A stretch of 64,000 nucleotides of DNA, from NCBI GenBank assembly GCA_950295325.1, contig OX485808.1:15646527-15710526 (forward strand). The letters run 5' to 3'. Both the position numbers and the translations under genes were made by a program. The notes beneath the pieces are model-generated. The model saw only the letters and a list, made by a program, of their open reading frames with translations. It had not been told where the DNA came from and ran no database searches. Of this stretch, positions 10,943 through 23,052 are shown piece after piece. The stretch comes from Polytrichum commune (taxonomy: Eukaryota > Streptophyta > Polytrichopsida > Polytrichales > Polytrichaceae). Position 1 is the stretch's first letter, and the number at the start of each line of letters is the position of its first letter.

Positions 10943-11099
10943 GAGGGCCGCGCGAACGCGAGCCCCCGCTGCCACAAATTATGACGTGTATGCCTCCCGT
11001 AGGAAGATACTAGAGTCACCCGGCCCGAAGTGCAATGGGGCAGGCTCCTCTAGGCCATCCACCTTCTGGATCATGGATACACCCCGCCCAGGTAAGTAA
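10943..11099 (-). ncRNA. U1: U1 spliceosomal snRNA, copy 3
   Basis: Reverse-strand 157-nt U1 with all elements: 5' end TTACTTACCTG, U1A loop, Sm site AATTTGTGG and stem-loop IV with TTCG. It is identical in sequence to copy 2, its inverted twin. Read on the plus strand, the first bases give CAG/GTAAGT, a perfect 5' splice-site complement, as expected for U1. Confidence 0.93.
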
Positions 11100-11122
11100 T
11101 TGGCACTTCTTCCGTCCGCCGT

Positions 11123-11166
11123 CTTGTACTCTCCTCACTCCCTCCTCACCTCAACACATATGGGAT
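11123..11166 (-). promoter_or_regulatory. snRNA promoter (USE and TATA-like) of U1 copy 3
   Basis: On the minus strand ATCCCATATG (11157-11166, -67) and TACAAG (11123-11128, -29). Confidence 0.6.
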
Positions 11167-11594
11167 AAGTTATTGTCTCTCTCAAACATTTTCTGGCGGC
11201 AACACGGAGACCCGCACAAATAAATGCGTCCATCACATTCGTAAATACATGTTCATGGCGTGGCACATCCATACCTTCCGATGCAGAACAGACATCGCCG
11301 TTCCTGTCCCTTCCTTCATTCTCCTGCCTCGCGTTCGTCATTCCCGCCACTGGATCACTTTCAACGCCTCATCATCAAATTGCCAAACCACCAACCAATT
11401 CCTCGACAACGGATTGACTTCTCCTTTCTCAAGAAAACTTTAAACTGCATTCCCAACAGCGACTATACTCCGACACCTTGCAAATCGAATTTCCCAACAA
11501 ACATCTGCCCATACATAACTACTTCAATCCCAAACTAAAAATAGCATAAAACCTTAACAAGGTTTACGAATTGCGTTTTAGTTTTAAATCGGGT

Positions 11595-11751
11595 GAGGGC
11601 CGCGCGAACGCGAGCCCCCGCTGCCACAAATTATGACGTGTATGCCTCCCGTAGGAAGATACTAGAGTCACCCGGCCCGAAGTGCAATGGGGCAGGCTCC
11701 TCTAGGCCATCCACCTTCTGGATCATGGATACACCCCGCCCAGGTAAGTAC
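11595..11751 (-). ncRNA. U1: U1 spliceosomal snRNA, copy 4
   Basis: 157-nt U1 with 5' end GTACTTACCTG and all stem-loops and the Sm site intact. The upstream element reads ATGCCATATG, one base off the ATCCCATATG found at the other copies, because the inverted-repeat homology ends there. The 3' flank is CACCCGATTTAAAA, as in its twin, copy 1. Confidence 0.92.
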
Positions 11752-11774
11752 TTGACACTACTTCCGTCCGCCCT

Positions 11775-11818
11775 CTTGTACTCTCCTGACTTCCTCCTCA
11801 CCTCAATGCATATGGCAT
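11775..11818 (-). promoter_or_regulatory. snRNA promoter of U1 copy 4, altered USE
   Basis: TACAAG (11775-11780) is at the TATA position. The upstream element (11809-11818) is ATGCCATATG instead of ATCCCATATG, which may weaken this copy. Confidence 0.5.
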
Positions 11819-13101
11819 TTTGTTTCTCTCAAAACCCTTTCATTCCCTGGAAGCCATGTACCTAGCCTTCAGAAACTCTGCCTCTTGGATTAGGTGTCCC
11901 AATTCCCTCTACCATAGCCCATCTGATTCCTTCGCTCACGGCCAGTGCTCTCCCTTTGCATTGACGCCCGTGGACGCAGGCTCTTGTGATCGTTTGTGGC
12001 CTGTATGATATCAAAATATCATCGAAGTGATCTCCGCTCCTATGATAGTCTCCTACATCAGTATTATAATGAATGCGATGTGCGCCACCTAATTGAGGCC
12101 CTGCAGGCCATTTTCCTCATAATTTTTAAAGCTCATATTATTCATTGTCAAAGTGAAGAATCTCTTTCTCCTTTCTTCTTGAATAGTCTACTTCATCTTA
12201 GTATTGTGTTGACTATGTAGACTAAAACAAAAGCTGAGCACGTAGTCGAATCTCTTTTATATATTTCGATTAGGTTTTGTGGGTAAATGAGGCCCGCTTT
12301 CCTCATGCGAAGTAGAATAATTGTGAGAAACATCCACGGAATGATGATGCCATATGACACAAATAGTGCATAAAAATGTGTGCTATGAGTAAATTTAACA
12401 ATGAAGTTGACGAATCACATACATCATTTAAAAATTTATTTACAAATCATTGACAAATTCTACCTTCTTTGGGTACTTTTGCTCATAGAGAAAGTGCAGC
12501 TGTGTTCACATCTCCTTTCTTCACTATGCGGATTGTATGAAGTGTTGTCAATGTCAAGATTCTTTACAGCCCAAGATGCCTTTTGTGCTTAGTTGTCATA
12601 ACAAGCTGGATAGATAGGCAAGCCTGACAGAGTCTTTCTCAACTCCTGTTCCCACCTTCCTCAACTAAGTTCAGAAATTCTGTGATATAGATTGAGCCTT
12701 TCCTTCTTTGGGCACTTTGCCTCTTGGAGAAGTTTCAACTACTAACTAGCACTCAACCTCTGGGAAGAAAACAGTAAGTTATTCTGAAATCTACTGCTAC
12801 TGTTTATTCCAGTGAATTTCTGTGCCGATTGCTGTTTACTCCACTCGGATTATGTAGGGCTTAATTATATTCTTCACAAAGACCACTAAGCGCACAGGAC
12901 ATATTTACAATACTAAAGAAGTAGCCATCGAATTTGGAAGTTGAAAGCGTGGCTGGGTCTCAAAAGCTGCCATTGTAAAGAATCAGGATGTCAATCCCCA
13001 CGGCCTCTCTCATCTGCGTAGGCTGCTCTTGTGAGTCTTTTCCGTCTCTTCGAAGTTATGTATACTCTACCTGCCACCACATGTTCTCTTTGCTCTTCGC
13101 T
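11819..13101. other. Spacer between U1 and DUF1499 relic (block A)
   Basis: No gene is seen. It aligns in pieces with 26060-26928 of block B (ACGCCCGTGGACGCAGGCTCTTGTGAT at 11964 against 26215 onward, and a GCGCACAGGACA track near 12890 and 26735). Confidence 0.45.
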
Positions 13102-13350
13102 ATGGCTGCCCTACTGTTGCTCACAACAGCTCGATCGTGTTCACGAAGACATTGGTGTGGACGAGGGAAGCGCGGATAGGGACCAATGCAGTGCAATGAC
13201 GACGAGGAAAGCAGTGGCTGTTGTGCTGAGCTCAGCTGCCGTAATGTAGATTTTGCCTGGAATGGTGTCAGACATGGCCATGGCGGAAGCTGCGACCACG
13301 CCTCACGCTGAGTCCCAGTCCGACCATTTGCAGATTGGGGTGCTTAACGG
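13102..13350 (+). pseudogene. Broken first exon of DUF1499 thylakoid protein gene (block A)
   Basis: Aligns to exon 1 of the intact gene at 26929-27266, including the MRKAV..LSSAAVM stretch and the end of the exon near LQIG. It has an internal deletion of roughly 90 bp in the transit peptide, a TAG (13247-13249) where the intact copy has TGG (W), and a donor changed from GTAAGT to GCGAGT. Intron-1-like sequence continues to about 13.7 kb, then block B begins. Exons 2-4 are absent, so this is the truncated right end of the duplicated block. Confidence 0.85.
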
Positions 13351-14372
13351 GCGAGTATCGTGCAATTGCCCCAAATTACACTTGAATTCTCGTCTGCATT
13401 AAGCTGTATTATTTGCAGCTGGATGTAGGTATGCACATCTTGGTTAATAGATTGCCTGAATTTCAAATTCTCATTGACAAAATTTCTTGAAATGTGTACC
13501 ACAGCGGGCACTGGTAATGACTACGAGGAGCATAAGGGTGTGCATTCGATGATTCTTAGAACATCTTAAGACCAATGTTATTACACATGAAGAAGAATTG
13601 GATGGACGTGCATTGGTGGAAATTCGAGAACAGACTGACGGACCATGGAATTGGAAGATTCTGATTCTCACGGCACCAGACTTAGTTGCAATTTTTTTTA
13701 CTGAAACACTTCTAGTTGACAAGCATGACGATGTCTTCACAAATTATCGATGACCGGATGCCAAACTGAGACCTGAACGATTTTGAGTTGCTCATGCCAC
13801 AATAATTGCAGGGAACGCACTGATACATTCTATACTTTCAATAAGAGTCTGCAAGAAAACAGTAAATAATGTACACTCTAGTCTTAAGTGGAAGACACAT
13901 ACATGTTACTAATGAATTGCACTCATCAGATTCCCGCCAAGTGAAGTGGCAGATGCTATTAAGATGATATGGTGCGAATTTGCATCCAGCAAATTTCACT
14001 AAGAGAAAAATGAAAGATCAATTCTCACGAAGCTCAATCCTTGCAAAATTGGGAGTATTTAAAGTAGTTTCTCTAGGCTAATCTATATCCGATTGTCATA
14101 AGGGTTTCGCTATTACGAGAACGTCATGTCCTGAGAAGAAATGTCCTTTCACGTGAACGATTGGCAGCATACCAAGCATTCTAAGGACGATTGAGATAAA
14201 TCAGAAGCAATCTCTACATTACGGATGCAGTGTTCTTCACCCAATCTGCACAGCAACCTGAATGTTCATAAAACTGAAATGAATGCCCTGAGTCTTCGCA
14301 ACTCTGCATGCAACTAAGATTTGTCCTCTAGCTACAGATCTTCAACTGCGGAAAAACTTACTATGAAGCTAC
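13351..14372. other. Segmental duplication junction
   Basis: 13500-13740 matches intron 1 of the DUF1499 gene (27400-27560). From about 13765 the sequence instead matches 3930-4190 at the left edge of block A. The join of the two tandem blocks therefore lies at about 13.74 kb. No gene here. Confidence 0.7.
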
Positions 14373-17154
14373 TCAATACAGGTGGGCGGCCAGGCGGGCC
14401 ATAGCCTTCACCTCGAGTGGGTTGGCGCGGGGGAGAGCGATGCCGAACTTTTCCACTACGTTGAGAGAGTCGACGCTCTGTCCATCAGGAAGCGCAAAAT
14501 CAAAGCCTTGCACCAACCGCGCGACTCCAATGGTGACAAACAACATGCCGAGTGCCATCCCCTGGCACTGCCGCCGCCCTGCCCGGAAGGGGATGAGCCG
14601 AAAATAATTCCCTTTGACGTCGATCGCGGGGTTGTCGATGAACCTCTCCGAGTCGAATTGGAGCGGGTGGGGCCAGTGCTTGGGGTCTCTCTGGATGGCG
14701 TACATGTTGGTGAACATGCGCGTACCGGTGGGAAGGTCGTAGCCCCAGACGGTGGTGGGTTGCGTGGATTCGTGGGGCAGAGACAGCGGCGCGAGAGAGT
14801 AGAGCCTCAGAATCTCCTTCACGACTGCTCGCAAGTAAGGCATATTGGGGATATCAGCCTCAGTTCCCACTCGCTCCTTGCCCACCACTGCGTCTAGCTC
14901 GCCCTGCAGCTTCTGCATGCATGCCGGGTGTCGGAGCAGCTCTGTGATGGCCCAATCTACCGTGTTGGACGACGTGTCTGTGCCTGCCAGAAGCATGTCC
15001 TGCAAGAATATGGCAATGAAACTTGCCGTCACTTGATTGAACTTCGATTGAAACCTACACCTCTAAAACCTACACTCAAACGCAACGATTGCATTCCTGC
15101 CTGGTGTCTGCAAGCTCCAAACCAGAAGAATGCAATGAAACTGGTCACTTCATCGAACTTTGATCGAAATCCATGTTGAGCCTCTAAGATCTGAACATTA
15201 TACAGATCGCTTGTGCTCATCTCCTGCGTCTGCAATTTCTAAACCAGAGAAACGCAATAAAACTGGTCGCTTGATCAAATTTCGATATTCATTTTGAACC
15301 TCTACAACCTGATTCATGCCTGTCTCCATGTCTCAAGGGTGATGAACTCGACAGGCACATGGGTAGTGATTCTACAATTACAGTTAATGGTATTCCCATC
15401 ACTCAAGGCTTCGAAATTATCATTTCACCTGGAGGATGCCCAAGATGGATTTGTCGTCGAGTTTGCCTGTGCCGTTCTCAGAGGACTGCGAGAGCAACAC
15501 ATCCACAAAATCCTCCTGCCTGTTACTCTCCTCCGCAGCGGCAGCCAACTTCATTCCAGACTTTTTAATGTCGAGAAACTCTTGCTAGAAGGCGTCCACC
15601 TCTGCCTTCACCTTCTTCTTGTAGGTAACGTACCCAGTGGCACACGTGACCCATTTGAGCCAGGGCACGAAGTCACCCACCACCCTGGAGGTGCTGATGG
15701 TGAACAACGTCTTCTCGATCAGTTTCTTGAACTTCCGTGCTTCGATCTGTCCTGCTGTGTCCACCCTAAAGAACCTTGCCAACCAGAGGAAACCGTTTCT
15801 CTTTAACGTCAATGATTACTTCCAGAATGAGAGCACCCGTTTCGCGTTCTTAGAGGAAGAAGCAATTATATATATACATATCAACTTCTTTCAAGTAATC
15901 ACGACTTATCCGATCAGGACAGGTCTACATTTACGGGAGGTTAATATACATCGACCGGGGTTGAGGAAGGCGGTTCCAGTACAAATCCCAGTTTAAATTT
16001 GGACAATGATACCGTGCAATCCACGCGACACATATTATCACCCAGGATTTTGTGCAGCTGTCGCAGATTCTAGCTTTTCCAACTACAAACGTACTCATAA
16101 AAGCCATTTATGAGAAGACTCTAAGCAGAAAGTCCGACAGAAAGATGACATTATTTCCCAAGACGCATAGCTTCGTTGGAAAGCAATCGAGCAATTGTAA
16201 AAAGCTTTGCAGTCCAAAACATTCAAGGATTAACCACAGAAACTGAAAAAGAGTACTATAAAAACTTAATTCCACCGCATATCAATACCACCAGTTTCTA
16301 CCAACCTTCAACATTTCTACTACATTTGCAATTAAATCATTCACACCGCATGTGGCGAACATCATAGCGAACTGTATGGTTGCAAAACCTAAATAGTGAA
16401 AGCAAGATTTTGCATGGACATCGCTAAACACAAAAACACGGGGATTTTGGAAAACGGCCAGCACTTTTATCGATTCCGAAAGCATGGACAATGGATCCAT
16501 CAGAGAGATTTGCAAAGAGAACATGCTTGCCTCTTGTTAATTAGCATGCGCGTGATGTTGTTCGTCGCAAGGTGGCCGAGATTGACAATCAGCTTGACAG
16601 GCTTCCCCTGCGCCGAATCTTCGTAGATGGACCTCACCATGTAGTTAACCTCCTCCGTCCGGGAAGGCAAAAACATGTCCAATCTTTTTGTCGTAAGAAG
16701 CTCCAAAGTGCAAATTTTCCTCAAGTGGCGCAAGTACGGGCCACACGGCGCACCGATCACGTTCTTGTAGTTGTTGTTGAAGATTTGACCAGCAATCGAC
16801 GGCGGCCGCCCTGCCCACGCCTTGTCTTGCACCTTGAGAAACTCCTCTGCTGCTTCGGCCGAGGAGACGACCACCAGAGGCACTGCCCCCCAAGCGTAGG
16901 AACATAATGGGTCCATAGATTTGCGCCAAACGCCATAGAACTTGGTGGGGTTTGTCACCACCCATGTGGTGCATGTTGCCGATGATGGGCAAAGGCCCGG
17001 GACCCGGCGGCAGCTTGCTATTGCATCGACCATGGAGCAAAATTATCTTCAGCAACCTGTGCAGGGAAAGCGCGACAAACAGTGCACACAGAGGCAATGC
17101 GCGGGTCCCGAACGCCACACCAGCATTCACAACAGTCTCCGTATTGACAGCCAT
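14373..17154 (-). pseudogene. A-type cytochrome P450, nearly complete but broken (block B)
   Basis: Three exons: 17154..16531, 15774..15429 and 14999..14373. The N-terminus has a membrane anchor followed by [19 protein letters not shown]. Later motifs are I-helix LAGTDTSSN, ExxR EILR, FDSERF and heme loop FRAGRRQCQGM, all intact. There are three defects. A run of six G (plus-strand C at 16886-16891) where five would keep frame shifts exon 1 after [14 protein letters not shown] at 15585-15587 ends exon 2 after KAEVDAF (the paralogue at 5274-5616 reads on). The exon 1 donor is GCAAGC, which may be a tolerated GC donor. Apart from these it would be about 530 residues, the usual P450 size. The homopolymer shift could be an assembly error; the nonsense codon is less easily so. 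Confidence 0.85.
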
Positions 17155-18617
17155 CGATTAAAACGCCTTTGAGGAAGAGAATCTACAAAGGAAAATGCGC
17201 ACGAAGAGCTACAACTTAGAAAGATCAACCTGCGTTATAAGTCAGCCCACGACCTAAATGAAGACGTCCGTGAGGAAGAGAGTCTACAAAAAACAAGCAC
17301 AAAAAGCTACGAACTAGAAAGATTTACATGCGTGATACATTGGCCTGTGTGCAGCAGCACCGTGGTCGAAATTGTTCCTAACGTATTAAACTGCGGATAC
17401 CCAGGGCTGTGATGTTCGTTGCAGTGCAATTGTCCTCCTTGAAGGCCCTCTGCAGCTCCGGATCATCATAGCCAACACAGCATCCTGCGAGGGATGAAAG
17501 ACAACCTCAAGAGAGAGAACTCTAGCCATCGTATATGTAGGTGATCCTCAGGTCCTAGTACTCGCATTCCGAGAGCCCAGGTACAAAAGAAACACGCCTA
17601 CATATATTAGCTTCGACAGCGCGGGTTGCTTACTTTTTCATCCTAAAGGGCTCTACATGCAGGTCCCAAAGCCTCGGTATCTGCGATCTCTTTCTTCACT
17701 ACAGCGATGTGCTTGGAACTGGCCTCGTTAGCCCCGAATGATCATTCTTTAATTCTATACGCCTCGACGCACCGAGAAAATCTGTGAAATGAGATTATGG
17801 CATATTCTGCAAAATCTTGGGACAACTCCAGATGGCCATTTGTGGCATGATCAGGTCGGTGAGGTTGGTAGCTGGGTAGATGCACATAATGGTACAACAT
17901 ATCCAGATGATGTAACTCCACCGCTTTACCCCTTTTCGCAACTGCAGTCTGTATCACAGGTCATGTGATATAGTGTGGGCGACACTAATTAACATCGACC
18001 CGTATGGATTGTCTTTGGTACTACATGACAACTCACAAAGGCCACTGTGGTTGATTTGGCACACAAATTTTAATGCCACACTAAATCAGATATTTAGTGT
18101 ACCGGGGAGATACCTCTGGGAAGCTAGGCTAGGAGTGAATGGTCATCGGGCTGATTATCTCGAGAGGTGAATGCAGGAACTCAGAAAACGTATATAAAGG
18201 TCATTCGTCGCAGAGGGCTCGTCACTTCTTTCGTTCCGAGAGTTAACGAGGGCTTGGTGTTGGAGAGCACACATTCTGCTCGCATTTTTGTGTGACGCCT
18301 CAGCATAAGTTTAGGTCTCTTTCGCTTTTGTGTGTTTAGATGAGCGCCTTTTCCGACTCTAAGCAATAAGCGGCACTTTGCCAGGTCTGTCGTGCTTACA
18401 GTTCCCTTGCTTGTTGCTAGTCTGCAAGAGAGATCCTGGTAGAGAGATTTCATTCGGTAACTTCTTGGATAGCTGTGATTGAGTCTACGCTTTTCCACTT
18501 TTTCACATACTACACATATTCAAATTTATTCCTTCGGGTTGGGTTACAAAGCCGCCTGGATAGTTCAGCTTGCTTACCACAATTAGCATTCTTGCGTGGA
18601 CTGAAGAGCGCGAGACG
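17155..18617. other. Shared divergent promoter region of the P450 pair (block B)
   Basis: Lies between head-to-head P450 genes. 17795-18385 aligns with 5960-6545, so this region was in the ancestral block. No coding signal. Regulatory sites are not assigned. Confidence 0.45.
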
Positions 18618-20590
18618 ATGGCTCCGGAGGCTCTCAACGCTTTAGTCATGGGTGTCGAAAAGCTGATTAGAGCAGTGAATCCTTTCCTCATCGTGGTTGG
18701 GTTCCTTACCCTCTACGTTGTTCGGGTGATCACCAAGAGAATCCTGCACGATAAGCGACCACTGGGTCCCAGATCGCTTCCTCTCATTGGCAACATGCAT
18801 CAGCTTGGCCCGAACCTTCACCAGGTGCTGTGTCATTGGGAAGAGAAACTTGCGCATTTTGTAATTGCGAATGAGTGCAGCGCCGTTGGTGGTTGCTTCC
18901 TTTGCCGAAGTAGCTAAGGAGTTCGTGAAGATTCATGACAAGGACTGGGTGGGGCGGCCACCTTCCATCATCAGTGAATCTTCAGCAATAACTATAGGAA
19001 CATTGTGGGCACTCCCTACGGTCCGCTTCTGCGCCACTTGAGAAAGATCTGTACTATGGACCTTCTTACCCAGAAACGATTGCAGAATATGAATATTGTG
19101 GATAAGAATATGCTCGATTTATGTAAAATCGTATCTGATTCTTGTTCTATAAGTCTTATGAGTTGATGATCTACCAGATGCATTAGTTTCTGGGAATACA
19201 ATTATTTTGTGTGGTAGTCCAAAAAGCATGTGAAGCAACCCTGGGACTAGCTTGGCGGCAACTGTATATCACACAATGCTCCGACCAATGTAACGGAACT
19301 GCTTTTTCTTCTTAAAGTGGGATGTTGGTTACAACTTACAAGTAGACAAGAAGAGCTTGAAGGAACCGAGCTGAAATAGCAAATCAATGTATTCTGGTCT
19401 GTAGAATTTGGCTTCATTTGTCGCTTTCATGATGCTTTCAATGCTTTTGTATATAACGAAGTATTCCTGTGTTTTGCAGAATCTTTGGAGTGAGCGCGGA
19501 AGGAGAGATGGAGGCCAAGAGTTCAAGACAGTCATCGAGAAGACCATTAGCACAATCAACACCAGCAATGTAGTGGGTGATTTCGTGCCATGGCTCAAGT
19601 GGATCTTCTACGCCTCTGGGTACGTGGCCCACATGAAAAAGGTGCAAGCCAACTTCGATTCTTCCTGCAGGAGCTCCTGGACCTCAAGAAGGGCAGTGCA
19701 GGAAATATAGATCAAGGCTCCGGAGAGAGATAGGAAGACTTTGTTGACGTCTTGCTTGGACAGAAATCTAAGACTGGCAATGAGCCACTCAGCGACGAAT
19801 CCATCAGAGGCGTCATTCAGGTACATTTCTCTCATCTGCATCACTTCTGGGGACATTCGATAATATCTTCGACCGATGATTGTTAGATCAATTCAGAATC
19901 ACGGCTGGAAGTACAAGTTTCTGCCTTCGCTTGATTGAATATATATGACTTAAACCCTGAACCTTTAGCCCCTTGACGGCGATGCATGCAGGACTGCTGA
20001 CGGCCGGCACAGACACAACGTCCAGTGGAGTGGGCTATGGTGGAGCTCATACGACACCCACATTGTATGAAGAAGCTGAAGAAGCTGCAGGCAGAACTCG
20101 ACGCAGAGGTGGGCAAGGAGAGGATCGGTATCGAGGCTGATATCCCCAATTTGTCATACCTTCAGGCGATCGTGAAGGAGGTGCCAAGGCTTTACCTCCC
20201 CCGCCCCACTCTTCGTCCCTCACGAGTCCGTGGAACCCACCACAGTTTTGGACTACAAATCCCCGGCGGGCACCGGGCTGTTCGTCAACTGCTATGCCAT
20301 CCACAGGGACCCCAAGTATTGGGAGAACCTCTTTTAGTTTGAACCCGACCGGTTCATCCGAAACCCGGAGATTGACATGAAAGGGAATCATCTGCAACTG
20401 ATACCATTCGGAGCTGGGCAGAGTCAGTGCCCGGGATATGTCGTTGGACATCTTGTTCACCAGCTTTGGAATTGCGAGACTCGTGCAGGCTTTCGACTTC
20501 GCATTTCTCGTCGGGCAGGATCCCAGTACTCTCTACATGTCTGAGAACTTCGGTATCACGAATCCAATGGCTAATTCTCTAGTGCTCTGG
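18618..20590 (+). pseudogene. A-type cytochrome P450, heavily decayed (block B, plus strand)
   Basis: Starts at ATG 18618 with a hydrophobic anchor (FLIVVGFLTLYVVRVI) and RSLPLIGNMHQLG, then shifts frame. The text [16 protein letters not shown] and MDLLTQKRLQN follows in another frame. Exon 2 (about 19480-19818) has VVGDFVPWLKWIFYASGY, a further shift and a stop. Exon 3 starts near 19992 with LLTAGTDTTSS, with short deletions around it; the heme loop reads FGAGQSQCPG, so the conserved arginine pair is gone. It is the head-to-head partner of 14373-17154 and the paralogue of 6547-7542. Confidence 0.82.
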
Positions 20591-21299
20591 CCAGCCCACG
20601 TTTAGGGGCCCACTTATACTGGCACGCGTGCTCAATGGCGCAGGTGTGCCATCCAGCTGCTGCCACCAGCTAAGGTAGAAACTAAGAATGAAGCAAAATA
20701 GTAATAACGATGAGCGATCGTAGAAGATCCATGGAAGTTTTGCTATCTTGAAAGCCACGGACTTTGCGTTCATTTAGGACAGTGAGAGATCGTGAGATTC
20801 CGGGAAGCATTGCATGTGCGGCAGCTCCTTGTTTTCTAGCTCTCATGTGAGGTGAGGTTGGTAGAAATATCGAAGCTTTCGCATATTTCGGAGACGTTTG
20901 CCCACCATCCGAGATCTGAAAAGATGCCCTTCAGTATCCTTGATTCAATAGAATTATAAAGATTGTGATAAACTTCATTATGAGTAAGAAGTGTATGGTC
21001 GGATTAATGGCGGGTTTGATATGGACGAGTAAAACATTTGGTTGCGCCTGTTCAAGTTCAATTTCATCCATAACAGATTTGACAGCTGCGCATTGGCAAA
21101 TTTGCATTGATGACACCTAAAAGTAGGTAGAACATGATATTATTCTTAGTGATTATGTTTCTTAGTGAGAGTTGGTCTGAAATGAAGCATCATCGTGAAA
21201 CAAGTCCTGTATTTGCGGCAGTCCCATTCAGAAGCTCAAGAAGTTGTTTCTTATAACATAGAAATCCCTGTGAAGTTACTACTGCTGCTTGGGACAAAA
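20591..21299. other. Spacer, no gene seen
   Basis: Region between the P450 relic and the DYW relic. I see no splice-supported coding region or RNA gene. Confidence 0.4.
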
Positions 21300-21830
21300 G
21301 CACAGTAGGTACTCTACGAAATGACATCAATTTGACTGTTCCGCTGTCAACAATCAACACAACAAGAACAGGCACCAACCTTGAAGTGATGAAAGCGACG
21401 TCCATCCCTTGCAACTTGATCTCTCGCGCAGCAATTTTTGAAATAAGCTTGGTCGTCGTGTGGGAGCCAGTACACATCCGAACATTCTTATATATGTAAA
21501 GTGGGATTCGATGGGGTGTCTTGATAAAGCCAGAAGCACTGGCAAGCTTTTCACTGTGGTGAATAACGGCGTAGTCCTTCCGATGATCGTCCACATCATG
21601 CATCACAAGTTGAATATGTGGAGAATACCCCGCACTCCTCATTTCCTTGGTTAATTTCTTCAGCTCGACATATATCATCTTTGTTTCTGGGTGTGAACTA
21701 TCTTCTCCAATAAAACTGTGCACCTCATTTTCAACATCAATTAGCTTCATTCAGCCTCGAACTTCACACCTTTTCCATCATCAACTTCCCCAATTCTGCT
21801 ACATTATCTCCCATACCAGCAGAGGCATAG
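21300..21830 (-). pseudogene. PPR-DYW C-terminal relic (block B)
   Basis: Minus-strand text covers the E domain end (ENEVHSFIGEDSSHPETK) and most of a DYW cytidine deaminase domain. It has the HSEK zinc/catalytic motif, IYKNVRMCTGSHTTTK and ISKIAAREI, then a frameshift and FHHFKVGACSC. Two zinc ligands are affected: the usual CxDCH reads CTGSH, and the terminal DYW is lost. A stop follows MMEKV upstream. No PPR repeats remain. It is the paralogue of 8140-8900. Confidence 0.8.
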
Positions 21831-21999
21831 ATCTTTGAAACTTCTGTGTCGATATTCAATCCTCAAACTCCTAAGAACGCGAGAATGTAGATGCTCCACG
21901 ATGTTGGAATTCAAAGAGTCTAAGGTAGCTCAAACCCAAAGGTCAAAAGTGACCTTCAACATTCTAGATGAGTAGATGAACAACCAAGTGATTGGTGTT

Positions 22000-22631
22000 C
22001 TGGTATCTTGACATGAAGTGTCAAGAGACAACAAGTATAATCTACATGTATGTATAATTGAGGCTCGAGGTGAGAGGAAGAACATGATCAGCTTATGTGA
22101 CTTCCGTCTCCAAGGACGTTGGGTGGAGAGTCTCTCTCATTCTCTATTTTTAACACACGAATGATGTCACTTGGTTATAACTCCCCTCCTTTTATGGCAT
22201 TCCCAGTTGTTGGATTGATAGAGAGAATGGCTCCTCTTGCATTGTTTCAGGAAGTGCCAGGAAATGCTAGGAGGGTTTGGGAGGTTCGGCTATTGCAATG
22301 AAATATCCAGCTTCGTAAAGCTGGAAGGTCCAATTGCTTCAGTGACGAAGGTCAAGTGCTATATATTCAAAAAACTTCAATCATTTCTGGTGCTAGAAAT
22401 CAGATAACCCAGTCAAATCCAATTCTATTGTTGATTCTTCACTATGTTGAGACTGACTCCATAGGCCTATCTACAAAAATATGTATGCAAATTATATGCA
22501 ATGAGTAGAGTCAACAAAAGTTGTACCTTGTGAATTTAGAGGTGCAAGTAGCCACAATTCTTAGTTATATAACTCAAAACAATAATAATGATTTATAATG
22601 AAGTAATTAATAAGGTGAGTCATGATGTTTA
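22000..22631. other. Spacer, no gene seen
   Basis: Partial counterpart of about 9500-9830. AT-rich, no gene. Confidence 0.4.
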
Positions 22632-22884
22632 GCCTTATCAACTAAAATGAGCCAATTGGGCCATTATGAGACAATCCTTTTGTCACAATTGATGAGATCT
22701 TCCATATTACAATTGATTATTTGCATGGTTTTATACACATGTGTGGGTGTATTGAAATGGTTGAGTTCTAATTTAAGAACCCTCAACGGGTATTCTCTCA
22801 TACCAACTAGCAATCATTATGTTCCCATCACGTCCCCTACATTAAATTGAGTGGACCAATTGGCTCATTTTAGTTGATAAGGCC
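22632..22884. mobile_element. Short TIR element, about 250 bp
   Basis: Ends are GCCTTATCAACTAAAATGAG and its reverse complement, extending to CCAATTGG with one mismatch (about 30 bp). No coding capacity. A target-site duplication is not clear. Confidence 0.7.
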
Positions 22885-23052
22885 ATAATTTTTCATAAAT
22901 ACATTTGCAAAGTACATGATTTACATCCATAGAAGTAGATTCTATAGTTTGTAGAATCTACTCCCATAATTGTTGGTTTTTGGAAAGTGAGGATGAAGTA
23001 GACCTTAAGAAATTTTATTTTGCTTTAATATTTGTGGTGCATTAACATACAA

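Larger units (their letters stand above)
10913..11813. repeat. Right arm of 0.9-kb inverted repeat, itself a tandem pair of U1 units
   Basis: Partner of 4262-5167. Inside it a unit of about 650 bp (spacer plus U1 plus promoter) stands twice in tandem, with U1 at 10943-11099 and again at 11595-11751. Block B has a single unit, so the doubling happened in block A before the inverted copy was made. Confidence 0.8.

Noticed and set aside
10943-11099. Repeated open frame starting MRAARTRAPAATNYDVY and a CAG/GTAAGT donor, seen at five places.
   Set aside because: It is the antisense of U1 snRNA; the perfect donor is simply the complement of the U1 5' end.
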